In this document: positions 54,615 to 63,966 of the stretch, piece after piece
How the letters are laid out: every line of letters starts with the position of its first letter
Numbering within the stretch: the stretch's first letter is position 1
NCBI RefSeq assembly: GCF_013403915.1
Contig: NZ_JABFDI010000009.1
Coordinates: 112,600-176,599 of the forward strand
Length of the DNA: 64,000 bases
Direction: 5' to 3'
Source of the DNA: Winogradskyella pacifica
Lineage (GTDB): Bacteria; Bacteroidota; Bacteroidia; Flavobacteriales; Flavobacteriaceae
Made by a program: the position numbers and the translations under genes
Notes under the pieces: model-generated
What the model was told of the DNA's origin: nothing
Databases searched by the model: none
The model's input: the letters and a program-made list of their open reading frames with translations, nothing else

Positions 54615-55760
54615 ATGAAAACAAAACTACTTACACTTTTACTATTTGCATTGATTTTAAACACAATGCAATCGCAAACAAATACTACAGACTATGTTTC
54701 TGGTGTTATTGGTGCAAAATCCTTAACGATAAACGGAACCACAATGTATGCGCTAGGTGCTGAAAATATTTACAGCATAGATACGACATTAAATAACCCT
54801 GTACCAACGGTAATTTACACAGTACCACCAGACTTTTTTTTGGTAAATTTCACAATTAATGGCAATTTAATTTACATAATATTAGAAAACTATATACAAG
54901 CTACAGATACCTTTTTAGGTGGTAAAATTGTAGCCTTAGATGTAAACAACTTATCAAACCCTGTTCAAGATATTTATACCAGTAGTGAATACATCAGCGC
55001 TATTGCAAATGATGGTTCTACATTATACATTACCGCAGAAACATTAACAAATCCACCGAACTTTGACCCTTTTATAACCCATTTAGATGAAATCGATTCT
55101 AGCATATCAAACCCAACAGCGCAATTGGTGGTGAACAATGTAACGGATACTAGTGTTATAACAGGTATTACTTTTGATAACGGTGACATTTATTTAGCAT
55201 CGAGTGATGCTAATGAAATTTTAAAAATAGATGTTAATCAAAGTAATCCAACGGTAGATCTATTAACGGACTTTACATTTTCTAGAGGTCTTTTTAAATC
55301 TGGAAATGAATTATACCTGTCTTACGGAAGCTTAATCACAAAAATTGATATCACAGACCCATCAGCCGGATCAACTGCTATTGCTGTAAACGCAACCTAC
55401 CAAGATACTAACCCAAATGATGGCACTCAATTCTTCGCAAATTTCAGAGATGTTATTCTTGTCGGTAATAAGGTATACGCAACATTAGCCAATCAAAATA
55501 AAGTGGTGCAAGCGATTGATGTAACATTATCTACAAATGAATTTAATGTTCTTGAGACCAGTATCTATAACAATAAAAATTATGTTTATATTAATGGTTT
55601 AACCACTCCTAAGGACACACAGATTTTTAATGTCTCTGGCCAATTGCTAATTAATAAAACAGTATCACCAAATAGCAACTCAATTGATATTAGCACTTTA
55701 TCTAACGGAATTTATATGGTAACTATAGACAATCAAAAAACATTCAAGTTTGTAAAGTAA
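54615..55760 (+). CDS. T9SS-secreted beta-propeller-like protein
   Basis: A 381-residue exported protein. The signal peptide is MKTKLLTLLLFALILNTMQS. Several propeller-like repeats of the type LYITAETLTN / DIYLASSDANEILKIDVN follow. A C-terminal type A sorting domain (IFNVSGQLLINKT ... IDISTLSNGIYMVTIDNQK) directs type IX secretion. It is probably surface-attached or released. No catalytic motif seen. A terminator follows its stop. Confidence 0.85.
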   Translation: MKTKLLTLLLFALILNTMQSQTNTTDYVSGVIGAKSLTINGTTMYALGAENIYSIDTTLNNPVPTVIYTVPPDFFLVNFTINGNLIYIILENYIQATDTFLGGKIVALDVNNLSNPVQDIYTSSEYISAIANDGSTLYITAETLTNPPNFDPFITHLDEIDSSISNPTAQLVVNNVTDTSVITGITFDNGDIYLASSDANEILKIDVNQSNPTVDLLTDFTFSRGLFKSGNELYLSYGSLITKIDITDPSAGSTAIAVNATYQDTNPNDGTQFFANFRDVILVGNKVYATLANQNKVVQAIDVTLSTNEFNVLETSIYNNKNYVYINGLTTPKDTQIFNVSGQLLINKTVSPNSNSIDISTLSNGIYMVTIDNQKTFKFVK

Positions 55761-55783
55761 ACTTGTGAAAATTTAAAGAGTAC

Positions 55784-55819
55784 CACCAATGACTTTTAAG
55801 GATTTGTTGGTGCTTTTTT
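55784..55819 (+). terminator. Probable terminator of the T9SS gene at 54615-55760
   Basis: Stem CACCAA / TTGGTG with a 17-base loop and a run of six T, starting 24 bases after the stop codon. Confidence 0.55.
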
Positions 55820-55829
55820 ACTCCTTCTA

Positions 55830-55944
55830 ATTCCACTTATTTTGCTTGTCCACTTCATAATACTCGATTCTATTCGTTTTTTATTAAATTAGGTGACTAA
55901 AGTAAATTTGCAAAGCACAGCCATACACAAAACCGTTGACATCT
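55830..55944 (+). repeat. Hairpin repeat copy 6 (partly degenerate)
   Basis: Shares GATTCTATTCGTTTTTTATT, AAATTAGGTG and the end CATACACAAAACCGTT with repeat 1. GTTGACATCT (55935-55944) marks the left end of the next unit. The 5' arm is short. Confidence 0.55.
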
Positions 55945-55974
55945 ATTGCAGGAACGCATTCAAAATCATAAAAT

Positions 55975-56229
55975 ATGAATAAAATAAAATTGACTTTAAT
56001 TTTTGTACTAATATTCTCTTTAGACTGCTTCAGTCAAAACTCTGATAACAACGGAATAAGAAATACAGCAATTAGCAGTGGAATTGGATTAGGAAGTGTA
56101 TTAGCTGTTGTCGTTTCTTGGGAAAGGAACAAGTCTGTTTTATTAGCATTTTTACACGGAATTTTTAGCTGGTTATATGTTTTATATTTTGTGCTAACAA
56201 GAAAGCCTGAAGAAAGGCAAAAAAAATAA
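55975..56229 (+). CDS. Small exported/membrane protein, 84 aa (cassette-like unit)
   Basis: Has a signal peptide (LTLIFVLIFSLDCFSQNS), then a Gly/Ser-rich hydrophobic segment (ISSGIGLGSVLAVVVSW) and a second span (VLLAFLHGIFSWLYVLYFVL) with a basic tail. No family recognised. The tight placement, 30 bases after a repeat end and ahead of another repeat, matches the other units. Confidence 0.6.
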   Translation: MNKIKLTLIFVLIFSLDCFSQNSDNNGIRNTAISSGIGLGSVLAVVVSWERNKSVLLAFLHGIFSWLYVLYFVLTRKPEERQKK

Positions 56230-56314
56230 GCCCGAACTTATACCAATTTATCTAAGCTGAATTGTGTGTATGAAAGGTAAGTTGCGGAATTAGATGAATT
56301 TGACCATTAAAAAG

Positions 56315-56455
56315 CCTGCAGGTAACCTCGTATATAAAGTATTGCTAGATTCTTGCCTACTTAGAAAGTCCTTGCTGATTTTGTATTCCGTTTTTATTTA
56401 CTAAATGAAGTACAAACATCACACAATAAATCATTTATAACACCTTTATGCTTCA
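56315..56455 (+). repeat. Hairpin repeat copy 7
   Basis: Starts CCTGCAGGTAAC, partly complementary to the unit's left end (GTTGACATCTATTGCAGG, 55935-55952) through CCTGCA and the terminal AAC. Interior TTCTTGCCTACTTAGAAAGTCC and CCGTTTTTATTTACTAAAT are recognisable; the 3' arm reads CAATAAATCATTTATAA. Confidence 0.6.
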
Positions 56456-56760
56456 TTACTAGAAACCGCTAACCAATCTAACATAATGCAATGCCCTATT
56501 CTTTGATCTAGCTTTAGTACAGAAATCGGTCTCGCAAATCATCCCTTAAACACATAACAGCACAAGCAGTTTTAAGCAAATCGTTCTCGGCATAAAAGAT
56601 GCTTTGGTGTTCCCCAAGCAAACCCTTAAGTTTCTATCTAAGCCCTTAATAGACCATCTCATACATCGTATGCCTTCAAACCATTTTAAAGAAGAAATAC
56701 AACTGTTTTCTAAGTAGTTATCACTTTGAACATAACTAATAGCTGGTTCAAAATGTAATA
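56456..56760 (-). pseudogene. Possible decayed coding remnant
   Basis: An 82-codon open frame (56546-56791) runs leftward, but the more protein-like reading is a different frame on the same strand. That one gives GLLGEHQSIFYAENDLLK followed by CAVMCLRDDLRDRF, with stops upstream and no start. This suggests a frame-damaged remnant. I cannot assign a family. No complete gene is supported between the last repeat and the terminators at 56768. Confidence 0.25.
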
Positions 56761-56767
56761 TAAAAAA

Positions 56768-56816
56768 AGGAACCCTATTTTGTAATGTCATTTAACATTA
56801 AACAAAATGGGTTCCT
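56768..56816 (-). terminator. Long hairpin, minus-strand terminator
   Basis: AGGAACCC.ATTTTGT pairs with ACAAAATGGGTTCCT, with a further small inner stem. On the minus strand it is followed by seven T residues. It is the second of two hairpins downstream of the T9SS gene at 56885. Confidence 0.8.
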
Positions 56817-56842
56817 AATCAATTTTAATTATTAAACAAAAA

Positions 56843-56880
56843 AGAACGCATCAGTTATAAAACGTTTAGGGAGACGTTCT
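56843..56880 (-). terminator. Hairpin just after the BNR-type T9SS gene
   Basis: AGAACG at 56843-56848 pairs with CGTTCT at 56875-56880, followed by a T-run on the minus strand. It starts 5 bases after the stop. It works in tandem with the hairpin at 56768. Confidence 0.5.
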
Positions 56881-56884
56881 AATA

Positions 56885-59212
56885 CTAATTAGACTTTAAT
56901 AAGCGTTTAGTAATTGTACCGTTAATAGTTTTTACCTTAACCAAATACACTCCTGAAGCTAAATCACTAACATCAATCGCAGCATTAGGCTGAGTAACTG
57001 TTTTAACGTTTTTACCCGAAATAGTATAAATAGTAACAGCCAATACATTAGTATCACTCTGTACTGAAAAACTAGTGTTTGCTGGATTAGGGTATAATTG
57101 AATTGGGTTATTATATAACACTTCTGAAGTAACCGATAAAGTTATTAAGTCAATATCGTATTTTATTAATCCTAAATCGTGTACTCCTAAGTAAACACTT
57201 ACCTCATCTTCAGTAAAAAGAAAAGCAGAAGATTCTGTAAAAGGATAGTTTAACATCTCAGGTGATATTTCACTCCAAGTCTCTCCTAAATCAGTAGTAA
57301 TCTTAATTTTTGCTTTCGCTATTGGCAACGGCACGTTAAACCCATCAGAGTAATGTGTAACTCCTACAATGGTGTTCTCGGTCACAGATGAAAAGGCAAC
57401 ATTATCTGTAAATTCCGCAGAAATAGAAACCCAAGAATCACCTTTATCTTCAGACAAATAGATACCATCAGTACTAGACAGCAACAATTGGTTTGCATTT
57501 AAAGGGTTTTGCTCTATATCTAATATTAAATGATCACGAGCATCCAAATGTTCTAAACCACTATTACTTAAAGTCCAGTTAGCACCATCATCAGTTGATT
57601 TATAAAAATCAACCCCTTGCGTAATAAAAATAGTAGTTGCAGCGTCACTATCTACTTGTACAGCTGTAATAACTTCTCCTAACTCAGGAATAGCAATATT
57701 CTGATCAATAATATTATCCATATCCGTTAAATCTACTTTGTGCACCTCTAAACCTGTAGATATCCAACTAATATTTGGATTAGCAATAGAAGTTGATACG
57801 TCTTCAAGAATTAAGAAGAACATAGAACTCGCTATCAATTTAGGATCTAATCCATGCGCTGAACTCACGTTAATGTAAGATGTATTCAGTGACCTATTCC
57901 CTGTAAAAACACGTCCAGGAACAACAGGATCCGCAAATACTTTCACTGCTGACCCAAAACCTTGTGTTAAAGATTGAAGATAATGCCCTTCCTCCGTATC
58001 GTTTTGCAAATCTTTATGCATATAACCTGAACGCATACCATAATAGACGTGATTTTCATCTGCCGATGAGTAGGTTGAAATAATTCCTGTTGCATTCACA
58101 AAAGGATTTTCTAATTTTTCAAGTGTTAAACCACCATCTGTAGTTAAGAACGTATAAAAGTTTGTTGTAATTAATAATTCATCTGCCGTAAAAGGATTAT
58201 ACGAAGCCGTTAAACCATAGTAATACGCCTCCGGATCTATTGTGGTGTAAACATAGTTTTCCCAAGTCGTTCCGTTATCAGAAGATACAACCATTTCATT
58301 TTCTTCTAAGATTATGATTTCATTAGAATTGTTAGGATTAAATTCAATTTTATTAATGTGATCAGAAGACATAGTTGTCCATGTAATTGGCACAATCGCC
58401 CAAGTATCTCCACCATCTAAAGAACGGTATAAATTTTCGACATGAGTATCGTAACCATAACTTGTACCTAATAAGATATCATCCGAATTATCTGGATTAA
58501 AAGCTATAGCATCGTAAGTGTTTCCTGGTATTTTATTTTCCCAAGTTTGCCCTGCGTCTGAAGACACAAAGACTCCTCCTAATTCTCTAGAGGTAGAACC
58601 ACCACGCATTAGGAATAACTTGTCGTCATCTTCTGGTGAAATACTCACATTGTTTATAGCAACATTATCGTTAATAGCACTATAATAAATTGAGTTCCAA
58701 TTAAGACCACCATTAGAGGTATAAAACACCTCATGAGTATACGCTCCAAGCAAAGAATACGTTGTATGCATCAACACCACATCATTATTAGAATCAGAAA
58801 TATCATACGACTCTATTAAGATATCAGATTCAAAAGAGTTAGGTGGAGAAAACGTTTGAGTAATGGAAGCTGTAGCTAAATTAAACATTACTATTTTGTT
58901 GTAATCAGTACCTTCAGCTCTAACATTAAAACTTAAGACATCTCCATCATTAATAAGTTTTAAATCTCTTAATATCGCATAATTATCTAGTGGATCTGAA
59001 TATAAAACAGTCCAAGTGTCACCTCCATCTATAGAAGTTACAACATGATTTGTTAATGTAAGAGCATAAATAACATCCTCTTGGGTTTTACTATACGTAA
59101 CATCGAGCAATTGTCCATAAGCTTTTGAAGCTTCTAATTGAATTTGAGCAGTCGCTGTAATTGAAATAATAACGCTTAAGAAAAAGAATAATAAAGTAGT
59201 TCGTTTTTTCAT
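56885..59212 (-). CDS. T9SS-secreted BNR/sortilin-type beta-propeller protein
   Basis: A 775-residue exported protein. Signal peptide RTTLLFFFLSVIISITATAQ. Repeated Asp-box-like units occur along the length (SIDGGDTWTVLYSD, TSNGGLNWNSIYY, SSDAGQTWENKIPG, SLDGGDTWAIVP, SSDNGTTWENYVY, SEDKGDSWVSIS, TTDLGETWSEIS). The C-terminal sorting domain LYPNPANTSFSVQSD ... ISGKNVKTVTQ ... SDLASGVYLVKVKT directs type IX secretion. Asp-box propellers bind glycans or proteins; glycosidase residues are not evident. Single gene with strong terminators. Confidence 0.9.
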   Translation of the reverse strand: MKKRTTLLFFFLSVIISITATAQIQLEASKAYGQLLDVTYSKTQEDVIYALTLTNHVVTSIDGGDTWTVLYSDPLDNYAILRDLKLINDGDVLSFNVRAEGTDYNKIVMFNLATASITQTFSPPNSFESDILIESYDISDSNNDVVLMHTTYSLLGAYTHEVFYTSNGGLNWNSIYYSAINDNVAINNVSISPEDDDKLFLMRGGSTSRELGGVFVSSDAGQTWENKIPGNTYDAIAFNPDNSDDILLGTSYGYDTHVENLYRSLDGGDTWAIVPITWTTMSSDHINKIEFNPNNSNEIIILEENEMVVSSDNGTTWENYVYTTIDPEAYYYGLTASYNPFTADELLITTNFYTFLTTDGGLTLEKLENPFVNATGIISTYSSADENHVYYGMRSGYMHKDLQNDTEEGHYLQSLTQGFGSAVKVFADPVVPGRVFTGNRSLNTSYINVSSAHGLDPKLIASSMFFLILEDVSTSIANPNISWISTGLEVHKVDLTDMDNIIDQNIAIPELGEVITAVQVDSDAATTIFITQGVDFYKSTDDGANWTLSNSGLEHLDARDHLILDIEQNPLNANQLLLSSTDGIYLSEDKGDSWVSISAEFTDNVAFSSVTENTIVGVTHYSDGFNVPLPIAKAKIKITTDLGETWSEISPEMLNYPFTESSAFLFTEDEVSVYLGVHDLGLIKYDIDLITLSVTSEVLYNNPIQLYPNPANTSFSVQSDTNVLAVTIYTISGKNVKTVTQPNAAIDVSDLASGVYLVKVKTINGTITKRLLKSN

Positions 59213-59322
59213 AATATCTTATTTTAGATTAGGGTGATAAATATAGATACAAGAGATCATTAGAGGTGTATTTTAAGCGTGACATTCCGTGACACCATTA
59301 AGTTTTTAACGTGACACCCCAA

Positions 59323-60957
59323 TTAAATCATTGACAAATAATTATGAAATGTAGTGTCTTCTGGGATATTTAACTTATTGGAAAGTCGCTCTTTACGCTT
59401 CCTGCAGGATTGCGGAGTGATGTTTAAAAGCGATGCGATTTCTTTATTTGACAAATTCATGTACAAATAAGTGATATAACGAATATCACTTGGAGTCAAT
59501 TTTTCATGTTTACGCCTAAGTCGGTCTAAAAACCCTTGATTGATTTCCTCAAAGTGCGTAAAAAAACTATCCCATTGTGTATCTGTTTTAAGATGTTTTT
59601 TTAATTCTCTTATGTGTTGTTTTAATTCTGGGTTTTCTGAGATTAAAGTATTTTGAGATAATGATTGCACGACCTCTTCAATTAAATCATTTTTACTAGA
59701 CAAAGACAAAGCTTTTGCTGTGAGCTTTCTATTTTTTACTTCTAATTCGTTTTTAAAACGTTCTTGTTCTAATAGCGCTAAGGTTTCTTGCTCTCGTAAT
59801 TGTTTTTGGATAAGCAAGTAATCACTTTTCTCTTTCGCTAATTCTAATTCTACAATGGTTTTACGTTGTCTATGCTTAATAGAATTACTTCTAAAAACCC
59901 ACAAAATAAAGCCCATACTTAATACTGTAATCCCAATGATGCTATAAAAGAAGCGACGTTCTTGTTTTAATATTTCTTTACTTTCGGAAAGTTCATGCTG
60001 ATAATTTTGAATTTGAAACTTTACTTTTTCGGTTTCAAACAATTTTCTATTTCTGGTGGTCGTTAGTGAGTCTGAAGCCATAATTACAGAATCCTTATAA
60101 ACTAAGGCCTTTTCTAGCATCCCCATTTTACCATATAAATTAGAGAGATAACCATAAATTTCTGAGCGGTTCTCTATGCCAACTTGCGTATACCGAGCTT
60201 CAATTACATAATGCAGCGCTTTATCTAAACGGTTTTGTTCTTCATTAATCTTTGCTAAAACAAATAGAATAAAAACCTTATTCTCTACTTGTGATATATC
60301 TTGAAACTTTTGTAATAAATTAAGAGCAATAGCTTCGGATTTAGCATATTGCTTTTTTAAAAGATACATTTCAGATTGGGCCATTTTTCCTTGTACCAAA
60401 ACCTTTGGCTCGTTCTTTAATAAAGGAAAGGCCTCTTCAATATAACTTTGAGCAGAATCTGGTGCTTTCATTTTATTAGACACCAAAGCCAAATTTACCG
60501 CGTAATAACCAACTTTAACCTCATCTTCTATGTCTTTTGCTTTTTGATAAGCTTTGAAGAAATAATCCTTAGCTTGTACTAAATCCTCTTCTTGAAAATA
60601 AAGTATCCCTATGTTATTGAGCACCGTCATTTCCTGACGAGAATCTAAATGCGCAATCGCCACTTCATAAGCTCGCAAATAATACAACACCGCTTCGCCA
60701 AAATCTGAAAGCAAATAATAATTGGAACCGATATTTAAGGTTGACCTAAAGACCTGTTCATACCATTCATTTTTCTTGGCTATCGTTTCGGTAGTGATCA
60801 ATAATTCAATAGACTGAGAATGTTCTTTTTGAAACATTAAGGCAATACCCTCTTCTATTTGAACATCTAAAGCCTCAGGAGTCTCAACTTGAGCGTAACT
60901 ATGTATTGCCATCAATAAAGCAATACATTTGATGTATAAACGTCGTTTTTTATGCAT
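59323..60957 (-). CDS. TPR-containing LuxR-type transcriptional regulator
   Basis: A 544-residue protein. The signal peptide or anchor ends near SYAQVE. A TPR array lies at about 30-310 (DFGEAVLYYLRAYEVA, DLVQAKDYFFKAYQKAKD). One span follows at about 334-353 (FFYSIIGITVLSMGFILWVF), then a coiled coil and a C-terminal LuxR-like HTH (LTPSDIRYITYLYMNLSNKEIASLL, ITPQSCRKRKERLSNKL). This periplasmic-TPR/cytoplasmic-HTH design is common in Flavobacteriaceae. It could regulate the adjacent co-directional T9SS protein gene, 110 bases away, but its targets are unknown. Confidence 0.9.
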   Translation of the reverse strand: MHKKRRLYIKCIALLMAIHSYAQVETPEALDVQIEEGIALMFQKEHSQSIELLITTETIAKKNEWYEQVFRSTLNIGSNYYLLSDFGEAVLYYLRAYEVAIAHLDSRQEMTVLNNIGILYFQEEDLVQAKDYFFKAYQKAKDIEDEVKVGYYAVNLALVSNKMKAPDSAQSYIEEAFPLLKNEPKVLVQGKMAQSEMYLLKKQYAKSEAIALNLLQKFQDISQVENKVFILFVLAKINEEQNRLDKALHYVIEARYTQVGIENRSEIYGYLSNLYGKMGMLEKALVYKDSVIMASDSLTTTRNRKLFETEKVKFQIQNYQHELSESKEILKQERRFFYSIIGITVLSMGFILWVFRSNSIKHRQRKTIVELELAKEKSDYLLIQKQLREQETLALLEQERFKNELEVKNRKLTAKALSLSSKNDLIEEVVQSLSQNTLISENPELKQHIRELKKHLKTDTQWDSFFTHFEEINQGFLDRLRRKHEKLTPSDIRYITYLYMNLSNKEIASLLNITPQSCRKRKERLSNKLNIPEDTTFHNYLSMI

Positions 60958-61168
60958 TAAATCGTAGCCTTTTTTAAGGCTAAATGTAACTAAAATTTGA
61001 AGAATGCTTTATTAAAAACCTATTCCCCTATTTACAAACAGGTTATCTTTACATAAAATAGAAACTCTTAGCTACAATAATGTTCTTAGACGTAATTCCG
61101 GACAACTTAATATGAATTTAAATGATCAATTTAGTCTATTGAGCACCTCAAAATGATCTATGAGGATT

Positions 61169-62575
61169 CTACTTCCCGATACAAAAATTAGCAAAAATAT
61201 TACCCAACAAATCATCATTAGTAATCTCACCTGTGATCTCTCCGAAGTGATACAACGCCTGACGAATATCAATCGCTAACAAATCTCCAGACAAGTCAGT
61301 TTCTAATCCATATTGAACTTTCTGAACTTCTTCAAAAGCTTTTAACAACGCATCATAATGACGAGAATTCGTGACAATAGTTTCATTATTTCGAAGGGCT
61401 CCTGTGTTTATTAAATCGAGAAGCTTATTAGTTAATTGTTCCACACCAAAACCAGATTTCGCCGAAATAGGAATCACTTGCGTATCTTTAGAGTGCAAAG
61501 CCGTTCTAATATCTGCCAATTCCGAATCCGTTATCTGATCTATTTTATTCAAAATAATCAATAACTGTTTTTGTGGGAACTTGTTTTTTACCTTTTCAAT
61601 TTCAATAGTTATAGTTTTAATAGCTTCTTTATCTACAGCTAAATGTGCACTGCTCACTAAAAACATCACCACTTGGGCTTGTTCTATCTTTTCAAACGTC
61701 TTTTTAATACCAATGCTCTCTACCACATCTTCAGTTTCACGGATACCTGCCGTATCTATAAATCTAAACCCGATACCTCCAATGGAAATTTCATCTTCAA
61801 TGGTATCTCGTGTAGTTCCTGCAATTTCAGAAACTATGGCTCTATCTTCATTTAATAACGCGTTCAATAAAGTAGATTTTCCAACATTGGGCTCTCCAAC
61901 TATAGCCACTGGAATTCCGTTTTTAATCACGTTTCCAACCGCAAAAGAATCTATCAAACGCTTCAATACAAAATTGATGCGCTCTATTAATTGTTTAAAT
62001 TGTGTTCTATCTGCAAATTCTACATCTTCTTCTGCAAAGTCTAATTCTAGTTCTATTAACGATGCGAAGTTTAAAAGCTCTTCACGAAGCTTAGCTATTT
62101 CAGAAGAGAAACCTCCACGCATCTGCTGCATGGCTATTTGATGCGACGCTTCATTATCACTAGAAATAAGATCTGCTACAGCTTCTGCCTGACTTAAATC
62201 TAATTTGCCATTTAAAAAAGCGCGCAGCGTAAATTCACCTGCTGTTGCCATACGACAACCTTCTCTTAAAAATAACTGAATAATTTCTTGTTGAATATAA
62301 GATGAGCCATGGCATGAAATTTCCACCACATTCTCACCCGTATAAGAATTAGGATCTTTAAATACGGATACCAAAACCTCATCAATAGTGCGATTATTAT
62401 CAATAACATGCCCTAAATGAATGGTATGTGTCGCTTGCTTGTTTAAATCCTTATTAGAAACAGATTTAAAACATTTTGAAGCTATAGTTATGGCGTCATT
62501 TCCAGATAATCGTATAACAGCAATGGCACCACTTCCTGATGGTGTTGCTAAAGCGACAATGGTATCGTTATGCAT
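61169..62575 (-). CDS. mnmE: tRNA modification GTPase MnmE
   Basis: A 468-residue GTPase. The N-terminal formyl-THF-binding domain begins DTIVALATPSGSGAIAVIRLSG. The G domain is inserted in the helical domain, with GEPNVGKSTLLNALL (G1), the TTRD region (G2), DTAGIRE (G3) and NKID (G4). The C-terminus is the invariant CIGK with the catalytic Cys. With MnmG it modifies U34 of certain tRNAs. Monocistronic. Confidence 0.98.
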   Translation of the reverse strand: MHNDTIVALATPSGSGAIAVIRLSGNDAITIASKCFKSVSNKDLNKQATHTIHLGHVIDNNRTIDEVLVSVFKDPNSYTGENVVEISCHGSSYIQQEIIQLFLREGCRMATAGEFTLRAFLNGKLDLSQAEAVADLISSDNEASHQIAMQQMRGGFSSEIAKLREELLNFASLIELELDFAEEDVEFADRTQFKQLIERINFVLKRLIDSFAVGNVIKNGIPVAIVGEPNVGKSTLLNALLNEDRAIVSEIAGTTRDTIEDEISIGGIGFRFIDTAGIRETEDVVESIGIKKTFEKIEQAQVVMFLVSSAHLAVDKEAIKTITIEIEKVKNKFPQKQLLIILNKIDQITDSELADIRTALHSKDTQVIPISAKSGFGVEQLTNKLLDLINTGALRNNETIVTNSRHYDALLKAFEEVQKVQYGLETDLSGDLLAIDIRQALYHFGEITGEITNDDLLGNIFANFCIGK

Positions 62576-62591
62576 CTTCTAATTCTTTGTT

Positions 62592-62599
62592 GCAAAAGT
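62592..62599 (-). promoter_or_regulatory. Candidate -7 element for mnmE
   Basis: On the minus strand TACTTTTG matches TANNTTTG, 16 bases before the mnmE ATG. No clear -33. Confidence 0.35.
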
Positions 62600-62685
62600 A
62601 TTGTAAATTATGGGATTCTTTAACTATTAACGTCAACAACTTTAAGAGTTACCGTTTTATATTTTCCGTATTAAAGCTTTGTTTT

Positions 62686-62693
62686 TATATTTG
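62686..62693 (+). promoter_or_regulatory. Candidate -7 element for the TlpA-like gene
   Basis: TATATTTG matches TANNTTTG, 20 bases before the ATG at 62714. No TTG at the expected -33 position. Confidence 0.38.
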
Positions 62694-62713
62694 TGATACA
62701 CAAAAATAGTATT

Positions 62714-63889
62714 ATGAAAAACGTATTTATCTTCACAATTATTGGACTTTTATTTTTAAGCTGTAAACCTGAAGAAAAACGAACAGATTACATTATTAAT
62801 GGGAATGCATCAGGCGTTTATAATGGTGTTAGAGCGTATTTAAAAGAAAAAGACAGAACTGGTAGAGAACGGGTTGTTGATACGGCTGTTGTTGTTAATG
62901 AAAAATTTACGTTTACAGGTAAAGTTGATATTCCTAAACCTTCGGTAATATCTATTAATTCTGTAAATGGAAATCTCAATTTTATGTTAGAAAACAGTGT
63001 CATTGACATCTCTATTGACAAAGCAAATATATCACAATCACAAGTTTCTGGTTCGGCTTCACAAACAGATTTTGACGCTTATAACCAAGGTTACGCAAAA
63101 CTTAAAAAGGAATCCGTAGATCTACAGAATGAATTACGAAATATACACAGACAATTAAGTAGTGGTAGCTCTGAACAATTACAGTCTAAAAAAGATTCTT
63201 TAACAAACCTTTTTATAGCTGCTCAGAAGAAACAGCAAAACTATCCTCTTAGTTTTATAAAAGCGAATACCAATAGCTATTATAGTCTCACTTTAATTGA
63301 GCAAGAAATCAACAAAAAAAATGCTAATATTAAAGATTACCAAGAGGCTTTTAATAATCTTAACTCAGAATTACAATCGACTTCTAAAGGTGCAGGCATC
63401 AAAATAAATCTAACTACACTCATGGTTGCTTTTGAAGCCAAATCTAGGGTTGATATTGGAAAAATAGCCCCAAACTTTAAAGCTCCAACTCCTGAAGGAA
63501 AAACAGTGAGTCTAAATGATATTAAAGGCAAAGTAACTATTATCGACTTTTGGGCAGCTTGGTGTGGCCCTTGCCGAAGAGAAAATCCAAATGTCGTTAA
63601 CATTTACAATAAATATCATAGCCAAGGCTTAGAAATAATTGGGGTATCTTTAGATGGGACGCGTTCTCAAAAAGATCCAAAACAAGCTTGGGTAAATGCT
63701 ATAGAACAGGATAAATTAAGCTGGACACAAGTATCTAATTTATCTTATTTTCTAGATCCTGTTGCACAACTCTATAACATTCAAGCTATTCCTGCGGTGT
63801 TTATATTAGATGCTGAAGGCAAAATTGCTGCCAAAAACCTTAGAGGAAACGCTCTAGAAGCTAAAGTAAAAGAACTCTTAGCTCTATAA
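62714..63889 (+). CDS. TlpA/ResA-like thiol-disulfide lipoprotein with DUF4369 N-terminus
   Basis: About 391 residues from the ATG at 62714, which gives a lipoprotein signal (MKNVFIFTIIGLLFLSC). A DUF4369-type beta domain occupies roughly 25-130 (YIINGNASGVYNGVRAYLKE), then a helical linker, then a C-terminal thioredoxin-like domain with IIDFWAAWCGPCRRENPNVV (WCGPC) and IQAIPAVFILD. It acts in the periplasm as a reductant or oxidoreductase; partner unknown. A strong terminator follows. Confidence 0.92.
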   Translation: MKNVFIFTIIGLLFLSCKPEEKRTDYIINGNASGVYNGVRAYLKEKDRTGRERVVDTAVVVNEKFTFTGKVDIPKPSVISINSVNGNLNFMLENSVIDISIDKANISQSQVSGSASQTDFDAYNQGYAKLKKESVDLQNELRNIHRQLSSGSSEQLQSKKDSLTNLFIAAQKKQQNYPLSFIKANTNSYYSLTLIEQEINKKNANIKDYQEAFNNLNSELQSTSKGAGIKINLTTLMVAFEAKSRVDIGKIAPNFKAPTPEGKTVSLNDIKGKVTIIDFWAAWCGPCRRENPNVVNIYNKYHSQGLEIIGVSLDGTRSQKDPKQAWVNAIEQDKLSWTQVSNLSYFLDPVAQLYNIQAIPAVFILDAEGKIAAKNLRGNALEAKVKELLAL

Positions 63890-63932
63890 ACAGCTTACAA
63901 TTCTATAGCTCTAGACTCGCAAAAAATAAAAG

Positions 63933-63966
63933 AGGTCGTCTAAAAACAATTTAGGCGACCTTTTAA
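63933..63966 (+). terminator. Intrinsic terminator after the TlpA-like gene
   Basis: Stem AGGTCGTCTAAA / TTTAGGCGACCT (one G-T pair), loop AACAA, followed by TTTAATTTTT. Confidence 0.88.

Noticed and set aside
46723..56455. Classical class-type integron with GTTRRRY attC cores and intI
   Set aside because: The cores read GTTGTAA, GTTCTAT, GTAAGGT, GTTAGCG and GTTGACA, which do not all fit RRRY, and no tyrosine recombinase gene is in the window. Reported as integron-like instead.
47312..56455. Repeats as MITEs or IS ends
   Set aside because: No target-site duplications were seen, and the matching ends follow each gene unit with different sequences, which does not fit one transposon family.
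56546..56791. An 82-codon leftward open frame as a gene
   Set aside because: Composition is not protein-like, a neighbouring frame reads better but is broken, and it overlaps the terminator region. Listed only as a possible remnant.
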